From positions 584,439-648,438 of the forward strand of contig NW_017962914.1 of NCBI RefSeq assembly GCF_001661345.1: a stretch of DNA of 64,000 nucleotides, given 5' to 3'. This document shows, one piece after another, positions 53,936-61,585 of this stretch (positions are counted from its first letter, which is position 1; the number at the start of each line of letters is the position of its first letter). Source of the stretch: Ascoidea rubescens DSM 1968. Taxonomy: Eukaryota > Ascomycota > Saccharomycetes > Ascoideales > Ascoideaceae. The translations under genes were made by a program, and so were the position numbers. The notes beneath the pieces were generated by a model. It saw only the letters and a program-made list of their open reading frames with translations. It did not search any database and was not told the DNA's origin.

Positions 53936-54891
53936 TTTGGCGACGGTTTTGATAAGAAAGATTGCTGCTGAGTAGAAGTTTATGAATTTAAAACACAGGT
54001 TAATCTGGTTAGTATAAGGTGGAAGGGGAAAACAAAAGCGAGAAATTGAATTGGTTATAAATGAATTCCAAGAGAATCTAAAGAGAATATGATAATAAGA
54101 TATTAATAATCTGGGATGAAAATTGGAAAAAAAATAAAAAAAAATAAGAAAAAAAACGAGCAGGAACTCTGAGAATAAGAGAAATAACTGGAAATAACGA
54201 TCTTTTTGTTACTAAAAAAAAAGGAGAAAGAAGAAAAATGGCAAAGGAAAAAAAAATGCAAAAAAAGGGTATAGTTTTAGAAAAGCGATTTGGGAAAAGT
54301 GAGACAGGTCTGGTGGAGAAATACCGAATCGAGCACTACAATCACCAGATACCAAACATATAATGAAACATATAAAGAAGCATATAATGCAACATAAAAA
54401 GAAGCATACACCGGAACATAAAACAGAACATAAAACGAAACCTCTGCTGCTTTATCCGCTGAGTCAGCACAACAATCTCCAGCAGAAACAGAGGTAGTAG
54501 CAACTCGTCCAGCCCAGTGGCTTTACCAGCATAATGGACGTGCTGATGATTGGCCCCACCATTCCGCTGTTGCTTCCAGGCTTCTGTTGCTGCTTTGCCT
54601 TGCCCGCCATCGCCTGCTGTCTCTGTTGCTTCTGCTGCGAGCCAGCGGAATGGGCGTTTCAAGGGAGGTCCACGGAAGTCGGGGTTTGTATATGAGGTTA
54701 CACAGCAGGGGTGTGTAGCAACGGTCTACCGGTTTATGTGGTAGGTTTCAGACGGATTGGCCTATTCCGGACTGCTGGATGATACCTGAAACAGACGACG
54801 ATATAAAGAAGCATGCAACAGATGCTGTGGTTATTGTGTGTTGAAAGCTGCTCAGACGACCCACTGCTATTTCACACGCCAGCTGTTCGCA
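53936..54891. promoter_or_regulatory. Divergent promoter, PNPOx-like gene and HIR2
   Basis: 956 bp. A-rich near the PNPOx-like gene, with a AACATATAA-type repeat at 54355-54440, then a GC-rich island at about 54430-54830 leading to HIR2. No TATA box is obvious next to HIR2. Frames in the island are not called. Confidence 0.5.
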
Positions 54892-57800
54892 ATGCGTATC
54901 TTGAAAATACCTGGGAAGATGCATGGGGGCGAGGTCTACTCCCTCTCTGTCGATTCTTCCAACAGCTTTCTTGCGTCCAGTGGAAAAGACAATTGTATCT
55001 ATATCTGGGACATTCACTCGTTGGACCAACTAACATTGAATCCTACCAGGGAGTCTCTTCTAAATCTCCAGCCTCTACGTGTTTGGTCCTACCATAGTCC
55101 TGCTGCCTCAATTAATATCATAAAGTACCTACCGAGCTCCAATGTTTTAGTGTCCGCCGATTCATTGGGGGTAGTATATCTAATTAAAGACCCAAATTTG
55201 CTGAGATCTTTGCCTACCATATTGCTAGATTCTACTACTCAAGAGCAAAATATTAAAAATAACAACAACAATCTGGACAAGAATGCCATTGATACCACTG
55301 CTAGCGCCAACAATGCTACCAACAATGCTAATAATGATCCTCATCCTCACCTTCCTGAAAATTTCGTGGATATCTCGATCATGTCAAATAATAAGATAAT
55401 GGCAATCGCCAGCATTCAAAATAAAATTATTATCTACGACTTGATCAATTTTAGAAAATTGGCCACTTTAAACGATTTTAAAGGACCGGTCAAAGCAATA
55501 AGCTTTGATCCAACAAATAACTACTTGATCTCAATCTCTGATGATAACGTAATTTCAATTTTTCAGTTTCAATTTAATAATATCAATAACAGCAATGTCA
55601 ACAACAATGCTGAAAATAATAATATTTTTTGTTTTCAAAACGATATCTTACAAATCGGTAAAATCTCTTCATTGCCTGCAATTCTAAACAAAAGTTTGAA
55701 TTTAAAATATAGACGATTTAATTGGTCTCCAAATGCAAACTTGGTAGCCATTCCAAATGCTTTGATATCAAACATTTCTAATGATATAAACAACTCTCTT
55801 AATAAGGACTCTTCTTCAAATCAAAATTTCCTCAACACCAATTTTAATTCAAATTTTAACTTATTAAACTCAAATTCAAATACAACCTCAAATTCAAATC
55901 TAAATGCTTTCAACCTACCAACAACAAACACTCAATTGCCTGCAACTTCTCTGATGTCCTCGTCGCCTTCAATATCTGTCATCGCTCTATTAAATAGATC
56001 AAACTGGAAAACAATCTATTCCCTAATAGGCCATGGCTTTTCATCCTGTGAAGTTGCAAAATTCAATTCAAATCTATTCTTTGATTCTTTAAATAACCAA
56101 TATTATTCAATACTAGCAAGTGGCGGCTCTGATAATACTCTAGCTATATGGAAAAATTCTTCTGAAAAACCTTTAGTTATAGCTAAGGACATCACTTTAA
56201 ACTCAATTGTTGACCTCGAATGGTCCGATGATCAACTCTTATTTGTTGCAAGTTTGGATGGAAGTATCAATATAATAAAACTATTCAATCAAGAATTGGG
56301 TTCAAAATATCCAATAGAAAAATTAAATGATATGATTAATCTATTACCTCTTCCGAAGTCTTTATTTTCTCAAGTTTTAAAAAGAAATGAAATCATAAAA
56401 ATCAATTTAAATCCATACGATCACTACAATAATTCCAATAACAATGATAATAATACTACTAATAACCAAATTGAAATTAAGTCTGAAAATCTTGATAAAC
56501 TGAATAAAATCGAAAAACCTCCAAACACTACTAGCTTGGAAAACATCAAAACAATCTTAAATAAAGATAATAATAACAATAAAAATAGCGATATCAAAAA
56601 ACCTAACACTACTTTAGATAACCAGAAAATCCTGAAGTCAATCACTTCCTCAATAACGCCTTTCGATACGCCTTCTAACAAAATTCCCAGACAAATACTA
56701 CAAAACTCAATTAAAAGAAAACAACAAGAAGTTTCCGAGATAGATGATCCAAACAATATATCAAATATAAATAACTCAAATAAATTAAGAAAATTGAAAA
56801 AAGATTTTGAATCCGTTGAATATATTAACACAATTGTAATCAATCCCTCAACTTCTTTTGCCAAAATTAGATTATCAACACCAAAGATTAGACTATCTTT
56901 TTTGATTAAATCTCCAACTAATGGAAACTTATTATTTGAAATTAAAAACGGCAATGGCACAGAACAAAAACCTACTAGAATATCCTCAAGAATAGTTGCT
57001 TCTTTACTTAATGGAAATAATTCAATAGTAGGGAATTCTCCCGGGAATAACCAGGCAAGCATAACCACTAATAATGATAGAAACAGAAATAACAGCAATT
57101 CTGTGACAAACAATTCTCCATCAAATGGGGTTTCACATGCCGAATATTCAAAACAATTGTTTGTTGATTTTATTCCAAAACTAGTTAACCTTTGTACTGG
57201 GAATGGTAATGACTTCTGGGCAATTTCAACCATAGATGGAAGTATTTTGATTTATTCTTATGGTGGTCGTAGATTGTTCCCCCCATTAGTACTTGGTTCA
57301 ACTATATCATTTTTAGAGTCTAAAGGTGATTATCTAATGGCTGTAACCTCAATTGGTGAAGTTCATGTTTGGAACATAAAAGAAAAAAAATCTGCTTTTA
57401 AACCGGCAAATTTATACTCGTTGCTAGATACAACTACTAAACTACAGGAAGATATACTTAGTAAGTCTGAAAATTTAACAATGGTTTCAATAACTAATAA
57501 AGGGATACCAATTATAACGCTAACTAATGGAAATGGATATCTTTACGATAAAGAAATGAATAGTTGGTGCACTATCAGCGAGCTTTGGTGGGCTTTTGGG
57601 TCACATTATTGGGATGCAACAAATAATGCAAATAATAATAACACGGATAGAAATTCACTAGGGTTCCCAATGATACTGAACACCCAAAATAAACCAACTA
57701 TATTGTCGCTCTTAGAATCAAAGACAAATGAAGAATTGCTTAGAAAGAATAAAGGAGATTTATTCAAAAAAATTTCAAAAATTATGTTGATGAAACAAGG

Positions 57801-58386
57801 TTTTGAGAATTTGGAAAATTCAATTTCATTATCTCACTTAGAAAATAAAATAATTATAAGCAAGTTATTAGAAGAAAATGAAGAATTTAAAAAATTGTTA
57901 ATCAATTACTGTGTCAGAATAAGTGAATTAGGTTTAAAACATCGTTTAATAGAAATTTGTTTAGAGCTATATGGACCTAATTTTGAAATAGACGAAAGCA
58001 GCGACTTTAATGACAGTGACAGTGAAAGTAGTATTGATAGCGACTTTGAAGTGTATGAAGGCAAAAGAGAAAAAAATAAAATATATAATAGTGATAATGA
58101 CAGTGATTTTGATTTAAATTCAAGAATTCAGTATAAGGATAATAATGATCAGCAAAAACTGCTACAACTTCCATCAAAAAAGAAAAAAATTAAAGATTTA
58201 AAAATTAATGATGAACAGGAAAAATTGGAAAAACTTAAGTCGAAAAATATTGAAATTTCGACCAATAAGATTTGTGGTTTTGATAGACGTGAGTTACTAA
58301 GAGAAATTATATTAAACTGCAGCAAAAACAGAGAGGTTCAAAGAGTTTTAGTAAGGTTTGCTAAAGTCTTAGAGATTATTGAATAA
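54892..58386 (+). CDS. HIR2: HIRA-family histone chaperone, Hir2-like
   Basis: Predicted 1164-residue nuclear protein from ATG 54892; the frame is open to a GTG at 54838, which I reject. The HIR complex (Hir1, Hir2, Hir3, Hpc2) deposits H3-H4 without replication and represses histone genes. The N-terminal 480 residues form a WD40 propeller: HGGEVYSLSVDSSNSFLASS, DNCIYIWDI, FNWSPNANLVAIPNA, SLIGHGFSSCEVAKFN, GGSDNTLAIW and LLFVASLDGSI. The C-terminal Hira domain shows SWCTISELWWAFGSHYWD (about 887-904) and SLSHLENKIIISKLLEENEEF (from about 978), ending near LELYGPNFE. The start MRILKIPGKMH favours Hir2 over Hir1. An Asn-rich disordered linker lies between, and the last 140 residues are acidic, Ser/Lys-rich. 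Confidence 0.85.
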   Translation: MRILKIPGKMHGGEVYSLSVDSSNSFLASSGKDNCIYIWDIHSLDQLTLNPTRESLLNLQPLRVWSYHSPAASINIIKYLPSSNVLVSADSLGVVYLIKDPNLLRSLPTILLDSTTQEQNIKNNNNNLDKNAIDTTASANNATNNANNDPHPHLPENFVDISIMSNNKIMAIASIQNKIIIYDLINFRKLATLNDFKGPVKAISFDPTNNYLISISDDNVISIFQFQFNNINNSNVNNNAENNNIFCFQNDILQIGKISSLPAILNKSLNLKYRRFNWSPNANLVAIPNALISNISNDINNSLNKDSSSNQNFLNTNFNSNFNLLNSNSNTTSNSNLNAFNLPTTNTQLPATSLMSSSPSISVIALLNRSNWKTIYSLIGHGFSSCEVAKFNSNLFFDSLNNQYYSILASGGSDNTLAIWKNSSEKPLVIAKDITLNSIVDLEWSDDQLLFVASLDGSINIIKLFNQELGSKYPIEKLNDMINLLPLPKSLFSQVLKRNEIIKINLNPYDHYNNSNNNDNNTTNNQIEIKSENLDKLNKIEKPPNTTSLENIKTILNKDNNNNKNSDIKKPNTTLDNQKILKSITSSITPFDTPSNKIPRQILQNSIKRKQQEVSEIDDPNNISNINNSNKLRKLKKDFESVEYINTIVINPSTSFAKIRLSTPKIRLSFLIKSPTNGNLLFEIKNGNGTEQKPTRISSRIVASLLNGNNSIVGNSPGNNQASITTNNDRNRNNSNSVTNNSPSNGVSHAEYSKQLFVDFIPKLVNLCTGNGNDFWAISTIDGSILIYSYGGRRLFPPLVLGSTISFLESKGDYLMAVTSIGEVHVWNIKEKKSAFKPANLYSLLDTTTKLQEDILSKSENLTMVSITNKGIPIITLTNGNGYLYDKEMNSWCTISELWWAFGSHYWDATNNANNNNTDRNSLGFPMILNTQNKPTILSLLESKTNEELLRKNKGDLFKKISKIMLMKQGFENLENSISLSHLENKIIISKLLEENEEFKKLLINYCVRISELGLKHRLIEICLELYGPNFEIDESSDFNDSDSESSIDSDFEVYEGKREKNKIYNSDNDSDFDLNSRIQYKDNNDQQKLLQLPSKKKKIKDLKINDEQEKLEKLKSKNIEISTNKICGFDRRELLREIILNCSKNREVQRVLVRFAKVLEIIE

Positions 58387-59379
58387 TATTAATTCTCATC
58401 ATTTCACAAAATAACAGTTATGAACTTTCTTTTGCGTTGTTAGAATGTATAAATAATTTAAACTCAGTTTAATTAAAACTTGAGAGATCGAAGCAAAGTC
58501 ATTAATAAAAATATTAATGGAATAAAAAGTTTGCTGAAAGCTTTTGAGAGAACAAAACATTTTGATCAATAATTTTTTTTCAATTGAGATATAAAAGGAA
58601 ATATTAAATTTCGGGTTTATGGTAACACGAAAATCCTTTTGTTTTTAGAGTTTTATTTTGCCGGAATCATGTAATGTATTTAATTTTGTTGTTCTAGATA
58701 TATAATATATCCTATATATTACAACGTCAAGACAGAAAATGCAGCCGCTTTGTTGACGATAATACTTTAATCTAATCAAAAATATAAGTATAATAAATAA
58801 AGTATTTAAATTTCATACCAAAATAGAAAGAAAGCTGATGAAGTGGTTGTCATTATAATTCTTTGAAAGATTTAAGGAGTCCAAAAATTAAAATGCCTTT
58901 ACTATTTTACACCAAGCCAAGAAAAACCAAACTCTACTATATCTCTACTGACATTCTTTGAAGGCTATTTCAAATCAATTATATCAGTAAAAGACTTATT
59001 GAACTAAAGTTCGGCTTTATTAATAAAATTATTTACTTTAGTTTGACTTGGCTGAAAAACTTTTTTCATTAAAGATCAGTATATTCTAATTGATGAAGAA
59101 TCAACAGGTTGGATTTCGATAGTTGTTTTGTTTTCGGCAAATGAAAAAATAGTTCGGGGACTCGGTAAACTAGATGCATTTATGTCATGTGAAAGTTCTC
59201 AGTAATGGATTAAGCAGTATATTTCTGAATAAAGTCACGGGGCATTCAATCCGGAAATCAACAGATTTTCGAACGAAGTTCTTAATCTGTATGGACAGAA
59301 ATTTGAACATAGAGCCTCAGCCCATAATTATAATAAGTTGTAATTTACAAGGACAATCATACTATAAAAGCATTCAAAT
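58387..59379. promoter_or_regulatory. HIR2 3' region and SDH6 promoter
   Basis: AT-rich, 993 bp. A TATATAATATA-type box is near 58700. An 8-bp inverted repeat (AACTAAAG ... CTTTAGTT) lies at about 59003-59046. A weak C/D-box-like RNA candidate at 58827-58959 is reported separately. No protein gene is seen. Confidence 0.5.
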
Positions 59380-59801
59380 ATGGCTAAATTATCGGGCTTA
59401 CAAAAAGAAGGTAAGTTTGACGCTACACAAGTTGGTTTCTTTATATGGAAAATTAATATCAATAAAATTATTGAATGAACGATTACTAATAGACAGTTAT
59501 CAAATAGTAATAAGATTGTACAGAGCTTGTATCAGACAAAGTTATAAAAAGCCAATCGTAAGTGGTTAAAATATTTTTGCTGAATTTTCAAAATAATAAA
59601 ATCAGATTGAATGATGTTAACATGTCATTTTGGTTATAAATAAAGGAAAATCAGGGAAATTTTCGAAAGTATATAAGACAAGAGTTTGGAAAATATAGAG
59701 ATTTACCAAGAAGAGATTTTACGACAGTGGAGCACTTATTGAGAACTGGGCATAGGAGATTTGAAATGTTTTCACAGGAACAAATAAGAGATATTAATTG
59801 A
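59380..59801 (+). CDS. SDH6: Sdh6/SDHAF1, LYR-motif assembly factor, three exons
   Basis: Exons 59380-59410, 59508-59557 and 59646-59801 encode 78 residues; S. cerevisiae Sdh6 has 79. SDHAF1 proteins sit in the mitochondrial matrix, bind the iron-sulphur subunit of succinate dehydrogenase with their LYR motif and protect its clusters during assembly. The spliced start MAKLSGLQKEVIRLYRACIR carries the family's SGLQKEV..LYR, spanning exons 1 and 2. Exon 3 supplies ENQGNF and EFGKYRDLPRRDFTTVEHLL, a nearly exact match to yeast Sdh6. No single reading frame covers it, so it is invisible to ORF scans. It is convergent with the small membrane-protein gene. Confidence 0.95.
59411..59507 (+). other. 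SDH6 intron 1
   Basis: 97 nt. Donor GTAAGT, branch TACTAAT at 59484-59490, acceptor AAATAG ending at 59507, 18 nt after the branch A. Two nearer AGs (59491-59492 and 59495-59496) are within 8 nt of the branch and would break the conserved frame. Confidence 0.88.
59558..59645 (+). other. SDH6 intron 2
   Basis: 88 nt. Donor GTAAGT, branch-like TGTTAAC at 59615-59621, acceptor AAAG ending at 59645. A second in-frame acceptor, CAG ending at 59654, would drop three residues (ENQ). The first is preferred because ENQ is shared with S. cerevisiae Sdh6. Confidence 0.85.
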
Positions 59802-60094
59802 TATTTATGATTTTTCAATATTGCATTCAATATCTGTATTGATCTGCTAAGTTTGAAATATTGATTTTGAAGTTTTATTAAATCCAAAATATCTTTATCG
59901 AGTTTAATGAGCATAGAAATAAAAAAAAAGGTAAAAGATGAAGAGAACAAAATGTGAATTGTAATTTAAATGAATATATATGAATTTATTTGGATATGAA
60001 TGTTTAATAGAATTTTCATGTATATAGAGTGGCTATTATTAAAAGATAAAATGATTGAAAATAGGTTTAATAATCTATAGTTATTGGAGTTGAT

Positions 60095-60526
60095 TTATAA
60101 CTCGTCAATATTATAATCAAAAACATTTGGATCGGTAGAAGATTGTAGATTCATTTTTCTGTTGTAAGTAGTTTCACGACTAACTTTATCTTTTAGATCT
60201 TCAATAGCATTTGTTTTAAAAGTTATTGGGCTATTTTGTTTTGTCATTAAATTAAATTTTTCTTTTAAAATTTCACTCTTAGATTTATTGAGATTTTTCT
60301 TTTTTAAATTGATTTGGTATTGTTCGTCTGGTGAAACATAGCTGTTGAAACTTGAAGTAGAAGCTTGGTTTTCCATATCACTATCTTTTTCATTATGTTT
60401 AAAATTAGGATTGTTGTATTTTTTATATTCATCGATTTCAAATGAACCAATACCAGAAATCATAGGTAAAAATACGATAAAGAGAATCACTACTATTATG
60501 GTGAAAATGAAAGGTAAGATACCCAT
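60095..60526 (-). CDS. Small N-terminally anchored membrane protein, unknown
   Basis: Predicted 143-residue protein from ATG 60526; not recognised. A hydrophobic helix at residues about 3-25 (ILPFIFTIIVVILFIVFLPM) is either a signal anchor or a signal peptide. The rest is polar: a Lys/Asn region, then QYQINLKKKNLNKSKSEILKEKFNL, a probable helix, and an acidic end DPNVFDYNIDEL. This design, with a short membrane anchor and a soluble tail, suggests an ER, Golgi or mitochondrial membrane protein. Codon use and AT content match the neighbours. Confidence 0.68.
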   Translation of the reverse strand: MGILPFIFTIIVVILFIVFLPMISGIGSFEIDEYKKYNNPNFKHNEKDSDMENQASTSSFNSYVSPDEQYQINLKKKNLNKSKSEILKEKFNLMTKQNSPITFKTNAIEDLKDKVSRETTYNRKMNLQSSTDPNVFDYNIDEL

Positions 60527-61297
60527 TTTTAGTTGAGTTTTAGTTTAATTTAATTGTAATCAAGTGGTTAGATAACTGAGCTATTAATTATGTAAAATAT
60601 CAAGGAATTTGCGCTGAATTTACTATGTTAAATATTGTTTTTATTTGATTTAAATAAATCAAGCTTTATTGCAGTTGCTTTATTGTGCTGAGGAAAAGTA
60701 TAATCCGTGGATATCCTTTTCTATGCTTAGTCATCCGCAGAAAACCACGATATTGTGAGACGAAATTCGAAAGAAAAATAACAACGGAAAAAAAAGAATT
60801 AAGGGAAAAATATTGTTGGAATTTTTTGAATCAAGTGGAATCATGCACTCCGCAAAACCCCAATTCAAAATGAGTGTATGAAAGTGTATGAAAGTGTATG
60901 AAAGCTACAAAATTGATGAACTGAACTAGATGATTAGGAAAATAGCAGAGCTGAATATTATTTGGAAGATTATATAAAAAACAGATATATATATATTTGA
61001 AAACCAGAAAGGAAAAGTGTAGTGATCAATTGAATTTAATAAAAAATAAACTCTGAAATTGAGTACCCAAAGATGCTATAATAATTAAACCATAAATCAT
61101 AATGCAAAATGAATTGCAAGCAAAAACCAAGTATAAAACATAAAAGATAATATTTAATTATCAGGCATAAGAATTAAATTGAAAAACCTACCAGATTTTA
61201 GTAAAATTTAATAAATTTTTCACTTTTTGAATGTATCAAATTATCTCATTTGATAAATCCATAAATTAATCGATAATCGAAGGAATGAATTGGTAAA
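60527..61297. promoter_or_regulatory. Promoter of the 143-residue protein gene and 3' end of the next gene
   Basis: AT-rich, with three or four copies of AAAGTGTATG at 60876-60905 and an ATATATATAT run near 60985-60996. A 62-codon frame at 60685 starts at GTG and is rejected. No gene is seen. Confidence 0.5.
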
Positions 61298-61585
61298 TTA
61301 ATTGACTTGTAAAACTGGACTAGCAGTTTCAACTTCTTCGCCAGTAAAGTGAACAGTTGGTTCAAAAACAGTGCCATCAGCATGGGTGTTAGTTGCACCC
61401 TTGACTTCAATTGTAGAATTTAATGAGTTGTTAACACAGGCAGCAGTGTGATCAGCATCTTCTTTGTTTATTTGGTGAAATGAGTGGAAAGAATTAACCA
61501 TTACTGGGGTTATGACTCTTGAAGAGGTAACTCTGAGGGAGTTTGAAGAAGCAGTTAATAAGTTTCTTGAAATTAAGTTCATCAT
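61298..61585 (-). CDS. Small protein with mitochondrial-type leader, unknown
   Basis: Predicted 95-residue protein from ATG 61585 (a second ATG is at 61582). The first 40 residues are rich in Ser, Arg, Leu and Asn with no acidic residue (MMNLISRNLLTASSNSLRVT, then SSRVITPVMVNSFHSFH), typical of a mitochondrial presequence. The remaining 55 residues are acidic and Thr/Val-rich, with INKEDADHTAACVNNSLN and EPTVHFTGEEVETASPVLQVN. There is no membrane helix and only one Cys. Codon bias (many GAA, ACT, GTT and CCA) hints at fair expression. I do not recognise the family. Confidence 0.65.
   Translation of the reverse strand: MMNLISRNLLTASSNSLRVTSSRVITPVMVNSFHSFHQINKEDADHTAACVNNSLNSTIEVKGATNTHADGTVFEPTVHFTGEEVETASPVLQVN

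Noticed and set aside
59174-59569. 131-codon frame over SDH6 exons 1-2
   Set aside because: It reads one frame through introns; only its end (VIRLYRACIR) belongs to the real spliced SDH6 protein.
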